Assembly: GCA_032433765.1 (NCBI GenBank)
Contig: JAVIAB010000102.1
Location: 16,670,732 to 16,734,731 of the forward strand
Length of the DNA stretch: 64,000 nt
Direction of reading: 5' to 3'
Origin: Megaustenia siamemsis
Lineage: Eukaryota; Mollusca; Gastropoda; Stylommatophora; Ariophantidae
Position numbers and translations under genes: made by a program. The notes under the pieces are model-generated. The model ran no database searches, was not told where the DNA came from, and saw only the letters and a list, made by a program, of their open reading frames with translations. Below, piece after piece: positions 1 through 11,100 of the stretch. Numbering within the stretch: the stretch's first letter is position 1; every line of letters begins with the position of its first letter.

Positions 1-51
1 GAAAGAAAGAAAGAAAGAAAGAAAGAAAGAGAAGAAAGAAAGAAAGAAAGA
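1..51. repeat. (GAAA)n microsatellite
   Basis: Near-perfect GAAA tetranucleotide run with one short interruption. It touches the window start, so its true length is unknown. Confidence 0.95.
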
Positions 52-698
52 TGTATGCATTCATCACCAAATCCGAATCGGACCCGACCTGTTAACTTTC
101 GTAGACCCATTTACTAAGAAACGTTCTGTTGCAGTTTTTATCAAGAAAACATCAGTTGAAACATAAATGTGTGTTTACATAACACCAGAAATCAAGACAC
201 GCATCGTACTAGCATCAAATGATTTCAACAAACTCATCAACATCTGGAGATCCCAATTACTCAGTGAACGAACAAAATGTAGAGTGTTCTACTCATGTGT
301 GATACCAGTGCTACTGTTTCCTAACTCCAGCCTATGTTTAAGTTCCTACAAAGACATTTGTTTTTAAAAGTGTTTAATTTAATAAACAAGTGATCGTTTT
401 TGGTTCTGTGCATCTTAACTCGCATCTCTTTCCTCTGAATGAGTGATGTGGACTTATGTTTGTTGTCGAAGTCCTGTGAACTTTCCACATCTCGAAGGGC
501 ATTGATAACGTCCGCTCGATGCATTGGTTGATCGTACTCAACAATAGCACTTGGATGTGAAAGTTGGAAATCCATCCAGACTTTAGATTTGAAATGAAAT
601 GCCATTGAAAGCAAATGTCTACGTTGAATCCCAAACATAAGCTGTAAAGAAAACATTTCAAAAGGACAGATACGAGACGAATGAAAACATCAATACGT

Positions 699-700
<2 letters not shown>
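52..700. other. non-repetitive stretch, no gene recognised
   Basis: No repeat family or domain is recognised here. The minus strand is open for 111 codons (321-656) with ordinary amino-acid composition, but there is no recognisable motif, start context or splice pattern. It could be a stray exon or chance. I do not call a gene. Confidence 0.4.

Positions 701-745
<45 letters not shown>
701..745 (-). repeat. (CT)n / (GA)n microsatellite, probable 3' tail of LINE A
   Basis: Pure CT run on the plus strand. On the minus strand it is (GA)n directly downstream of the LINE A terminus (GATCGCAGA then GAGA...). The second LINE A 3' end (near 52600) has the same terminus followed by GAA repeats. The run is therefore best read as the element's simple-sequence tail, lengthened by slippage. 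Confidence 0.75.
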
Positions 746-747
<2 letters not shown>

Positions 748-760
748 GATCAAGACTCAA

Positions 761-1045
761 TCAGAGTAGGATTCCAGACTCTCTCATGAAGTCAGCTGTC
801 TGTTTAAGTGAATCGATTGTCCCATATAGTTTCTCTTCCAGGGAGGTGGACGTGGACCACATTGCTCTTCTCAGGTCTGTGTACTGGGGACAATCCTGTA
901 GAACATGTTTTGTAGTCATATTGTCCAGTGTACAGTGGCATAGGCTGGTTGTACTTATTTTGAATTTGGTGAACATGTGATTTCTCATTCTGTTGTGGCC
1001 AGTGTGTAGGCGAAGTATGATGACTTGATCCCTCCTTGATGTTGG
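761..1045 (-). pseudogene. C-terminal Cys/His segment of LINE A
   Basis: After a frameshift near 1035 the minus strand reads ILRLHTGHNRMRNHM, then C-x-C with H and C further on (SLCHCTLDNMTTKHVL, QDCPQYTD) and ends with a stop near 761. This matches the zinc-binding tail usual after RNase H in this LINE type. A second diverged copy lies at 52120-52625. Confidence 0.75.
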
Positions 1046-1638
1046 CGGTATCCGTCACTCTCGTTATACTTTGGGTGTTCTCGTTTCCATTTTTCATGGA
1101 ACTGACCCTTGAGGATGGATTTGGCTTCATCATAACTGAGCGGATGGTTCTCTTGTGGTAATCTCCCTCCCTCTTTAGCTAATTTCTCTGCGCGTTCGTT
1201 CCCGTGTATATTACAGTGTGATGGTATCCACTGAATGACTACTCTCTGGAAGTTATTGCATAGTTGGTCAAGGGTTGTTCTCATGTCATCTAGTTCATTG
1301 TTCTTGGGGCTTTTTAGAGCTGATAGTACTGACAGAGCATCAGTCAGAATCACCAATTTATTGTGCATGTTATTTGGTGTTGGGAGCCAGTGTTGCAGCA
1401 TCTCTGATGGCCTCAGTTTCTGCTTTAAAGTTGTTTGAGAATTTCCAGTAGCTATTGACTTGGTGATCTCGTCCTGATTATTCAGCGTCAAGAACATACC
1501 TCCCCCTCCGTTTCTGGTGGCATTTGTAGCAGAGCCATATGTGTATGTGTGGGACCAAGAGTCCTGTGGGTAGATATCGTGTATGTATTTTTCTGCTACG
1601 TGTTTTCTTTCTGTGTCTGATTGGGTGCCTTTTTTCAT
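1040..1638 (-). pseudogene. RNase H domain of LINE A
   Basis: The minus-strand frame carries the RNase H signature blocks in order: a YGSATNATRNGGGG block, TDALSVLSAL, and IQWIPSHCNIHGNERAEKLA near the C-terminus. The first block normally reads DGSAT; here the expected catalytic Asp is Tyr, which should abolish activity. RNase H degrades the RNA strand of the RNA:DNA hybrid during reverse transcription. The frame then runs out near 1035, where the downstream LINE sequence continues in another frame. Confidence 0.85.
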
Positions 1639-1641
1639 GAA

Positions 1642-2121
1642 TCATATTATATTTTCCTTAAGTTCTGGTATTTTATGCTTTCCATAAGGAGACATATCAA
1701 ATGGGCCCAAGGGTTTCGATATTGTTTGAGAAAGTACTGGGTCTCCCGTAGTTAGTTCATTGGCAATTGCAGCGAAGTTGCTCCTCTTTAGTCGTACAAA
1801 TCCGGAACCAGTTATTCTTTGGTACATGCGGTGCTAAGGGGCCTTCTATATTTCTTCACTTGTTACAATACTTTAGTGACCCGTCTGTCATCTAAGGGTT
1901 GTAAACCTGTTACTGTTTCTAGAGTCTTGATAGGTGTAGATTTCATAGCACCAGTGATGATACGGGCAGTTTGGTTCTGTGTTCTGTTAATTTTGCTAAA
2001 GTGTGATTTGGAAGCCATAGCCCAGGCTGTGACTCCATACTCTAGAACTGGTCTGACTCTTCCAACGTATAGTCTTTTCAAAATATTGCTGTCTGCCCCC
2101 AGTCCGTTCCTGTCAATTTCT
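1642..2121 (-). pseudogene. LINE A region between RT and RNase H
   Basis: Two short minus-strand frames. That at 1863-2081 has VRPVLEYGVTAWA and a trailing Q-rich helix segment, a signature found between palm/thumb and RNase H in many animal LINEs. The other (1642-1827) continues it after a frame change. No independent function is expected. Confidence 0.7.
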
Positions 2122-3303
2122 TCATAATATTTGTTCGTTTTCTGGCTTTTTCCTTGCTCTGTCTATGTGATTTTTCCAAGTCATTCTGCGATTCATGGTG
2201 ACGCCAAGATATGTTGGGTTTTGGTCAATAGGGAGTGTATGATCTTTTATCTTCAAGTTTCTAGAATAAACTTCTTGTTTCTTGATAGGCTGAAAATTGT
2301 ATATGTAGTTTTTTTTTTTTTTCGTTGATTGGTAAGAACCAGGTGTTCGTCCATTTTTCAAGTTCACCTGGGGCATCTTGCACCCTGGGTCCAGCCACTG
2401 ACATACTTTCCTCGCGAGCCCATAACGCCAGATCATCTGCGTATATTGCTGAGTGTATTCTGGGTGGAATGTCCATTACGATGTCATTTATGAAAATTAA
2501 AAAGAGTGTTGGGGACAATACTCCGCCTTGTGGGACACCTTGTTCGATAGAGACCTTCTTACTTAGTTGACCTTGAACTTGTACTCTGGCTGGCCGTTCT
2601 ATCCTGAAGGTATTGAGAGACCCAATTGAATAAACGACCCTGGATGCCAAGTCTAAAAAGCTTGTTCTTTAAACCCTCTCGCCAAACCCTATCAAAAGCC
2701 TTCTCCATGTCGACCCACACTGCCAGCGTGTGTTTCTTTTCTTGTAGAGCATCCTCTATTTCCTGTGTGATGTAGGTGACCAGGTCTTCAGTTGATCTGT
2801 GCTGACGGAAGCCACTTTGTTGTGGTACGATTTGTTGTTTTGTCTCCAAATGCCACATAAGTCTTCTGTTAACCAGCCTTTCCTTGAGTTTACTCAGGCA
2901 GCTCAGTAGGCTAATTGGCCTATAGCTACTTTGGTCCAGTGAGTCTGTTCCGCACTTGAGGATGGGCACCATAATAGATTCTTTCCAGATTGCCGGCACA
3001 TACCCTCTCTTACAGCTAGCATTTATTATCCTTAGAAGCTGGCCCTTGACTTTCTGTCCCAGGTTTAGGAGCATTTCGTTGGAGATTCCATCTTTACCAG
3101 GGGAACTTTCGAGCTTCAATCCTTTGAGGGCAACATCTAATTCAGTTGGGGTAAAGGTGGTCGTCTGATGATCTTCTGGTGCTAAAGGCATGTGTTTTGC
3201 ATCTTGGTTTTCCTGTCTTGCAGCTTTCTGTTTGTCTATTGGAATGTTTATTCTACTAATGTTTTTGTAAGTCTCTATCAATACTTGTTCAGCTTTATGA
3301 GGA
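2122..3303 (-). pseudogene. reverse transcriptase domain of LINE A (broken)
   Basis: The frame at 2559-3281 carries the fingers/palm: PGKDGI, then YRPISLLSCLSKL, SGFRQHRSTED and the first catalytic Asp motif VDMEKAFDRVW. After a frame change, 2261-2650 carries GVPQGGVLSPTLFLIFINDI and the catalytic YADD box (codons at 2432-2443). A further shifted frame, 2122-2436, continues with LGVTMNRRMTWKNHI of the thumb. These blocks are standard non-LTR RT motifs in the right order. At least two frameshifts separate them, so the copy is dead. RT copies element RNA into DNA at the target site. Confidence 0.9.
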
Positions 3304-3305
3304 AA

Positions 3306-3388
3306 ATAAAAGGTAAAGAGCCCCCGTCACGCCAAGTGGCGTATAGGGAATATGGTGTTAGCGACCAGAAATTTTACAGACCTTCGTG
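3306..3388 (-). mobile_element. SINE1, 5'-truncated 3' fragment
   Basis: Shares with the full SINE1 copies the end block that reads, on the plus strand, AGCCCCCGTCACGCCAAGTG followed by GGCGTATAGGGAATATGG. Only the 3' third is present. It abuts the 5' edge of LINE A. Confidence 0.85.
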
Positions 3389-3720
3389 GAGAACTATGAC
3401 TTCCGCCCTATGTGCCGTCTTCGGCCTGCGGAAAAAATAAAATCTACGTTTGGTAATGTTCGCCCTGGACAGGACACACACTGCGGAAGCCTACTGAAAG
3501 TATTACACAACATGCCCTTTTTGGAATACCCAGGGAAAAAGACAAAGAGAAAAACTAAAATATTCTTGGAGTAAACAGATAGAAGCTGAGATGAAGATGA
3601 TGGGGAAGACATGGAATGATCTTAAAAATAGGGCAAAAACAGAACTGCTTTGAATGTGTTTCTTGAAGACCTATGCTCCACGGGGAGCTGAAAGTTAGAA
3701 TAAGAGGAAGAATTGTACGT
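3389..3720 (+). mobile_element. LINE H 3' fragment
   Basis: Plus-strand remnants read GSLLKVLHNMPF and, in another frame, MKMMGKTWNDLKNRAKNRTA before a stop. The same block occurs inverted at 23285-23563 and in part at 27419-27505. Its start (CGCCCTATGTGCCGTCTTCG) resembles the 3'-terminal motif of LINE J. It is interpreted as the C-terminal end of a LINE; no RT core is present. Confidence 0.6.
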
Positions 3721-3732
3721 ACATTCAAGTAC

Positions 3733-4096
<364 letters not shown>

Positions 4097-4109
4097 ATCC
4101 CAGACACAG

Positions 4110-4535
4110 ATATAGATATGGTCAATATGGTGGATAGACGTCAGGAACCATTGATGCTTTTTCTGCAATGTGTTCCATGTTGTAGTTTCCTTATATTCCA
4201 AGCTCGGCTTGCTACTGGAGCTACTGAGTTAGTGCTCTGTGCACACCGTGAGCTGTGTTTTTCATCCGGATCGTGTTTCGATATGCCGATTATTTACGAC
4301 GAATGATGATATCGTATGACGAAGGACAGCTCGACTGCGTTCACTTTCGGTGCCGCTTGGCCTTATGTCTTTTGGCGTGGGCTGTAGCTGCTGTGATGGG
4401 GGCTGCAGCTGCATTTCTTTGTGTGGATCCTTCAATGAGATGAGTTTTATTTCGGATGATTCCACTTTCACGGGAGGTTGAGAAATTTATGGACTTTAAT
4501 TTGTTTGCAGTGATACTGGGGCCTTTCATAATATT
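4110..4535 (-). repeat. dispersed repeat R, copy 1
   Basis: About 420 bp sharing long blocks with 16738-17140 (same orientation) and 57045-57475 (inverted), for example GTCAATATGGTGGATAG at one end and CTTATGTCTTTTGGCGTG in the middle. All three copies keep a short minus-sense coding trace (SINFSTSRESGIIR ... AKRHKAK then stop), so it may derive from the 3' end of a transposon or gene transcript. The family is not recognised. Confidence 0.75.
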
Positions 4536-5014
4536 AACCTATCACTCAAAATATGGGCTCATAATGTCTTTATGGTAATACAATTGTAGACGTTGAGAGA
4601 TTAGGATTTTAGAATTGGGGAGGCCAGTGCTTTGCTTAGATGTTGCTGCTATTACGGATTATAGAGAGTATAGTTGGTTTTGAACCACATTCTCTCTGCC
4701 TCGGCAAGCCAACACACAAACTATAAAGCTACTGGCGCACTGAAACGACCTGCTGTTCATGTCTCGCCACAGAAAACTGGGCAATGGCCCAAGTAGGTGG
4801 GAACCTGTGATCTCGATGACAGAACAGCACCAACAGACTCGTGTTCTGCAAACGTTTTCACAGATTACCATATTGACGTTAACGACTGCTTGAGAAGTTG
4901 ATTAATGATCAGGGCGGATGGTTTCTCATGTGATCTTTACTAAGTCACATAAGATCGAGTGTACATTCTGTGAGATGTCAATATCTGTCTATGTGTATCT
5001 AAAGCTTTACTTTC
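4536..5014. other. no gene seen
   Basis: Apparently unique sequence. A B-box-like GGTTCAAAACC lies on the minus strand at about 4675, but no convincing A box or second copy supports a SINE. Confidence 0.4.
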
Positions 5015-5125
5015 AGAACTTATTCAAAAATGTGGATTCGTAGAAGAATGGGAGAAATTGGATAGATGGAGAAGAAAACAGATAATGAAGTTGTGAAAAT
5101 AAATGAAGATGAAGATAATGTTCCT
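5015..5125 (+). mobile_element. LINE C fragment
   Basis: Plus strand encodes a diverged WIRRRMGEIGWMEKKTDNEV block, matching WIYRRICRIGWKEKKTNDEV of the better copy at 30854-31581. Truncated at both ends. Confidence 0.65.
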
Positions 5126-5249
5126 GAGCACAGCTGGAACAAGATAGATGACAAGTGTGAACACGTTAAGTGGAACAATTAGTGGAAGACATCTTGGAGG
5201 TGATCATGCAAGATATAAGAGATAGGGATAGACAAAGGCTAAAGTAGAT

Positions 5250-5868
5250 TCATAATAGCAATAATAGAGGGACAAGGGAACTTATTGATAATAGCATTAA
5301 TGGAGGGACAAGGGAACTTATTGATAATAGCATTAATGGAGGGACAAGGGAACTTATTGATAATAGCATTAAGAGAGAAACAAGGGAACTTATTGATAAT
5401 AACATTAATAGAGGTACAAGGGAACTTATTGATAATAGCATTAATTGAGGGACAAGAGAAGTTATTGATAATTGCATTAAGAGAGAAACAAGGGAACTTA
5501 TTGAAAATAGCATGAATAGCGTGCCATGGGAACTTATTGTTAATAGCATTAATAGAGGGACAGAGGAACTTATTGATAATAACATTAAGAGAGGGACAAG
5601 GGAACTTATTGATAATAGCATCAATAGAGGGACAGGGGAACTTATTGTTAAATACATTAATAGAGGGACAAGGGAACTTATTGATAATATCATCAATAGA
5701 GGGACAGGGGAACTTATTGTTAATGGCATTAAGGGAAGGACAGAGGAACTTATTGTTAATAACATTAATAGAGGGACAAGGGAACTTATTGTTAAATACA
5801 TTAATAGAGGGACAAGGGAATTTATTGTTAATGGCATTAAGAGAAGGACAGAGGAACTTATAACAACA
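5250..5868. repeat. 36-bp minisatellite, about 17 copies
   Basis: Unit of 36 bp containing GGGACAAGGGAACTTATTG plus TAATAGCATTAATAG. Because 36 is divisible by 3, both strands stay open for long stretches (a 12-residue peptide repeat such as GTRELIDNSINR). There is no start context or flanking coding signal, so I treat it as non-coding. Confidence 0.95.
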
Positions 5869-5905
5869 GCATGCACGATCCAATCAACGTGATGTGGCTA
5901 ACCTT

Positions 5906-6186
5906 CTAACATCATCATCATCATTGGTTACTTTCAACTGATTCAGAACTTCCTAGCTTCTCTTATTTTCCTGCCACCCAATTCTCCACATCCTAGTCAC
6001 ATTCCAATGGCTTTAATCTTCTGCTCTGTTTTCTTATTTAATGTCCATGTTTTGCACCATACACAATTGTTGAGTAAATACAACCCTTAACAATTCGTAG
6101 TTTTAGTTTGGATGCTGTCTTCTTCGATGTGGTTATATTGTTGATGTTAAAATCACTTTTTGCTAATCTTTCTACACAGAGCAATA
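5906..6186 (-). mobile_element. LINE C fragment flanked by GAT repeats on both sides
   Basis: On the minus strand: RLAKSDFNINNITTSKK, LKLRIVKGCIYSTIVYG, then after a stop NKKTEQKIKAIGM and a broken RIGW block, ending in GATGATGATG (5909-5925). It aligns block by block with the LINE C copy at 30854-31581 but lacks the distal C-terminus. Its other edge merges directly into the large (GAT)n array. Confidence 0.8.
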
Positions 6187-7533
6187 ACTGATGGTGATGA
6201 AGATGATGATGGTGATGATGATGATGAAGAAGATGATGATGGTGATGATGATGATGAAGTTGATGATGGTGAAGATGATGATGAAGATGATGATGGTGAT
6301 GATGATGATGACGATGAAGATGATGATGAAGATGATGAAGATGATGCTGGTGATGATGATGATGAAGATGATGATGGTGATGATGATGATGATGATGATG
6401 AAGATGATAGTGATGATGATGATGAAGCTGATGATGATGATGAAGATGATGATGGTGATGAAGATGATGATGGTGATGAAGATGATGATGGTGATGACGA
6501 TGATGAAGATGATGGTGATGAAGATGATGAAGATGATGATGGTGATGATGATGATGGTGATGATGATGGTGATGAAGATGATGATGGTGATGATGATGAT
6601 GATGATGAAGATGATGATGATGATGATGATGATGATGAAGATGATGATGGCGATGAAGATGATGATGGTGATGATGATGATGATGAAGCTGATGGTGATG
6701 AAGATGATGATGATGATGATGATGATGATGAAGATGATGATGAAGATGATGATGATGAAGATGATGAAGATGATGATGATGATGAAGATGATGATGGCGA
6801 TGAAGATGATGATGGTGATGATGATGATGATGATGATGAAGCTGATGGTGATGAAGATGATGAAGATGATGATGGTGATGATGGTGATGATGGTGATGAT
6901 GATGAAGATGATGATGAAGATGATGAAGATGATGAAGTTGATGATGGTGAAGATGATGATGATGATGAAGATGATGAAGTTGATGATGGTGAAGATGATG
7001 ATGATGATGAAGATGATGAAGATGATGAAGTTGATAATGGTGAAGATGATGATGATGATGAAGATGATGAAGATGATGATGGTGATGATGGTGATGATGA
7101 TGAAGATGATGATGATGAATAAGATCATGATTTTTCTTGATGGTGCTAGTGATGATGATGACGATAATCATTTTGTTGATGGTGATGATGATGACGATGA
7201 TGATGAAGATAATGATTTTGTTGATGGTGATGATGATGATGATAAAGATAATGATGATAAAGATAATGATGATAAAGATAATGATGATGATGATGATAGT
7301 AATGATGATGAAGATGAGGATGATGGTGATGATGTTTCTGAAGATGATGACGAAGATGATGATGAAGATAATGATTTTGTTGATGGTGATGATGTTGATA
7401 AAGATAATGATGATGAGGAGAATGATGATGGTAATGATGATGATGAAGATGAGGATGATGGTGATGATGTTGATGAAGATTATGACGAAGATGATGATTA
7501 TGATGATGAAGATGATGATGATGAAGAAGAAAC

Positions 7534-7570
<37 letters not shown>

Positions 7571-7615
7571 GAAGAAACTGATGATGATGATGATGATGAT
7601 GATGAAGAGAGAAAC

Positions 7616-7649
<34 letters not shown>

Positions 7650-7657
7650 GAAGAAAC

Positions 7658-7742
<85 letters not shown>

Positions 7743-7750
7743 GAAGAAAC

Positions 7751-7791
<41 letters not shown>

Positions 7792-7794
7792 TAA
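6187..7794. repeat. (GAT)n trinucleotide array, 1.6 kb
   Basis: Imperfect GAT/GGT/GAA trinucleotides, becoming purer at the right end (pure GAT after about 7530 with GAAGAAGAAACT interruptions). Poly-Asp, poly-Met and poly-Ile/Ser/His frames follow from the repeat and are not proteins. Confidence 0.98.
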
Positions 7795-8109
7795 ACATAA
7801 GTAGCTACAGAAGTTATTACCGAGCCTAGTCTAAACTGAAGCTGAATCTACTCGTTAACAAGCTCTATAATTGACAAGTTCGCAAACTGTTGATCACCAA
7901 AATCCTTCTATCGTTTAAATCTGTGTACATTTCATTGTTTTTAGCACGGTGTTCTGATGCCCGTAGCTGAGTTGCACATGTTCACTGCGGTGCTGCAGTC
8001 ATATAATCTGTTGACGTGAACTTACAGTCTATAATATCCTGTTCATAATTGGAGTACTGTAGTCTACTATACTCTCTTCAGAGACTTCCGGTCAATATGG
8101 TGGTCCATA
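7795..8109. other. spacer, no gene; short repeat R terminus at its end
   Basis: Unique sequence. At 8085-8107 it holds TTCCGGTCAATATGGTGG, matching the terminus of repeat R (compare the inverse at 57445-57470). This suggests a truncated R copy at the edge of the next satellite. Confidence 0.4.
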
Positions 8110-11100
8110 TATGATACTCACTCCCTCTCTTGCTCTCACTCCCTCTGTTACTCACACTCCCTCTATTGCTCTCACGCTCTCTCTCTCTCTTGCTCTCACT
8201 CCCTCTATTGCTCTCACTCTCTCTCTCTCTTGCTCTCACTCCCTCTCACTCCCTGTCGTGTTCTCACTCCCTCTCTTGCTCTCACTCTCTCGCTTGCTCT
8301 CACTTCCTCTCACTCCCTCTATTTCTCTCACTCCCTCTCTTGCTCTCACTCCCTCTCCCTCCCTCTCTTGCTCTCACGCCCTTTCTTGCTCTCACTCCCT
8401 CTCTTGCTCTCACTCCCTATCTTGTTCTCACTCCCTCTCCCTCCCTGTCTTGCTCTCACTCGCTCTCCTTCTCTCACTCCCTCTCTTACTCTCACTCCCT
8501 CTCTTGCTCTCATTCCCTCACTCCCTCTCTTACTCTCACTCCCTCTCACTCTCTGTCTTGCTCTCACTCCCTCTATTGCTCTCACTGCCTCTCTTACTCT
8601 CACTCCTTCTCTTGCTCTCACTCCCTCTCTTACTCTCACTCCCTCTCTTGCTCTCACTCCCTCTCCCTCCCTGTCTTGCTCTCACTCCCTTTCTTGCTCT
8701 CACTCCCTCTCTTGCTCTCACTCCCTATCTTGTTCTCACTCCCTCTCCCTCCCTGTCTTTCTCTCACTCACTTTCTTGCTCTCACTCGCTCTCCTTCTCT
8801 CACTCCCTCTCTTGCTCTCATTCCCTCACTCCCTCTCTTACTCTCACTCCCTCTCACTCTCTGTCTTGCTCTCACTCCCTCTATTGCTCTCACTGCCTCT
8901 CTTACTCTCACTCCTTCTCTTACTCTCACTCCCTCTCTTTCTCTCACTCCCTCTTTTACTATCACTCCCTGTCTTGCTCTCACTCCCTCTCCAACTCTCG
9001 CTCTCTCTCTCTTACTCTCACTCCCTCTGTTGCTCTCACTCCCTCTCTTACTCTCACTCCCTCTCTTACTATCACTCCCTGTCTTGCTCTCACTCCCTCT
9101 CCTACTCTCACTCCCTCTCTTACTCTCACTCCCTCTGTTGCTCTCACTCCCTCTCATACTCTCACTCCCTCTCCTACTCTCACTCCCTCTCTTACTCTCA
9201 CTCCCTCTGTTGCTCTCACTCCCTCTCCTACTCTCACTCCCTCTCTTACTCTCACTCCCTCTGTTGCTCTCACTCCCTCTCCTACTCTCACTCCCTCTCC
9301 TATTCTCACTCCCTCTCTTACTCTCACTCCCTCTGTTGCTCTCACTCCCTCTCCTACTCTCACTCCCTCTCTTACTCTCACTCCCTCTGTTGCTCTAACT
9401 TCTCTCCTACTCTCACTTCCTCTCTTATTCTCAATCCCTCTCCTACTCGCATTCCCTCTCTTACTCTCACTCCCTCTCTTACTCTCACTCCCTCTCTTAC
9501 TCTCACTTCCTCTCACTCCCTCTCTTACTCTCACTCCCTCTCCTACTCTCACTCCCTCTCTTACTCTCACTCCCTCTGTTGCTCTCACTCCCTCTCCTAC
9601 TCTCACTCCCTCTCTTACTCTCACTCCCTCTGTTGCTCTAACTTCTCTCCTACTCTCACTTCCTCTCTTATTCTCAATCCCTCTCTTACTCTCACTCCCT
9701 CTCTTACTCTCACTCACTCTCTTACTCTCACTCCCTCTCTTACTCTCACTTCCTCTCACTCCCTCTCTTACTCTCACTCCCTCTGTTGCTCTAACTTCTC
9801 TCCTACTCTCACTTCCTCTCTTATTCTCAATCCCTCTCCTACTCGCATTCCCTCTCTTACTCTCACTTCCTCTCTTACTCTCACTCCCTCTCTTACTCTC
9901 ACTCCCTCTCTTACTCTCACTTCCTCTCACTCCCTCTCTTACTCTCACTCCCTCTCTTACTCTCACTTCCTCTCTTACTCTCACTTCCTCTCTTACTCTC
10001 ACTCCATCTCTTACTATCACTCCCTCTCTTTCTCTCACTCCCTCTCTTACTCTCACTTCCTCTCTTACTCTCACTCCCTCTCTTACTCTCACTTCCTCTC
10101 TTACGCTCACTTCCTCTCTTACTCTCACTTCCTCTCTTACTCTCACTTCCTCTCTTACTCTCAATCCCTCTCTTACTCTCACTCCCTCTCTTACTCTCAC
10201 TCCCTCTCTTACTCTCACTTCCTCTCTTACTCTCACTTCCTCTCTTACTCTCACTCCCTCTCTTACTATCACTCCCTCTCTTACTATCACTCCCTCTCTT
10301 ACTCTCACTTCCTCTCTTACTCTCACTTCCTCTCTTACTCTCACTTCCTCTCTTACTCTCACTCCCTCTCTCACTCTCACTCCTCTCTTACTCTCACTTC
10401 CTCTCTTACTCTCACTTCCTCTCTTACTCTCACTTCCTCTCTTACTCTCACTTCCTCTCTTACTCTCACTTCCTCTCTTACTCTCACTCCCTCTCTTACT
10501 CTCACTTCCTCTCTTACTCTCACTTCCTCTCTTACTCTCACTCCCTCTCTTACTCTCACTTCCTCTCTTACTATCACTCCCTCTCTTACTATCACTCCCT
10601 CTCTTACTATCACTCCCTCTCTTACTCTCACTTCCTCTCTTACTCTCACTTCCTCTCTTACTATCATTCCCTCTCTTACTATCACTCCCTCTCTTACTCT
10701 CACTTCCTCTCTTACTCTCACTCCCTCTCTTACTCTCACTTCCTCTCTTACTATCACTCCCTCTCTTACTATCACTCCCTCTCTTACTCTCACTTCCTCT
10801 CTTACTCTCACTTCCTATCTTACTATCACTCCCTCTCTTACTATCACTCCCTCTCTTACTCTCACTTCCTCTCTTACTCTCACTTCCTCTCTTACTATCA
10901 CTCCCTCTCTTACTATAACTCCCTCTCTTACTACCAATCCCTCTCTTACTCTCACTTCCTCTCTTACTCTCACTTCCTCTCTTACTATCACTCCCTCTCT
11001 TACTCTCATTCCCTCTCTTTCTCTCACTCCCTCTCTTACTCTCACTTCCTCTCTTACTCTCAATCCCTCTCTTACTCTCACTCCCTCTCTTACTATCACT

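Larger units (their letters stand above)
746..3305 (-). mobile_element. LINE A: non-LTR retrotransposon with RT and RNase H, degraded, 5'-truncated
   Basis: On the minus strand, from high to low coordinates, lie a reverse transcriptase (RT), a thumb/connection region, an RNase H domain and a C-terminal Cys/His segment. This order is typical of jockey/I-type LINEs. The reading frame is broken at several points (around 2600, 2300, 2100, 1640 and 1035), so it cannot make one protein. The 5' half (endonuclease, ORF1) is missing; the RT starts where a SINE1 fragment abuts at about 3305. The element ends in a GA tail. Clade placement is inferred from domain order and motifs only. Confidence 0.9.

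Noticed and set aside
167..367. Small plus-strand open frame near the left edge
   Set aside because: 66 codons, no motif and no support from splice or promoter signals; length is within chance expectation.
4665..4745. Another tRNA-derived SINE on the minus strand (GGTTCAAAACC)
   Set aside because: Only a B-box-like match; the A box is weak and no second copy exists in the window.
5250..5892. Coding 12-residue repeat protein (GTRELIDNSINR) in the 36-bp array
   Set aside because: Both strands are open, copies contain stops in places, and there is no upstream start or splice signal. Kept as a minisatellite.
6038..7798. Long frames of poly-Asp, poly-His, poly-Ser and poly-Met across the GAT block
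   Set aside because: They are direct translations of a trinucleotide microsatellite. All frames on both strands are open, and there is no start context or conserved flank.
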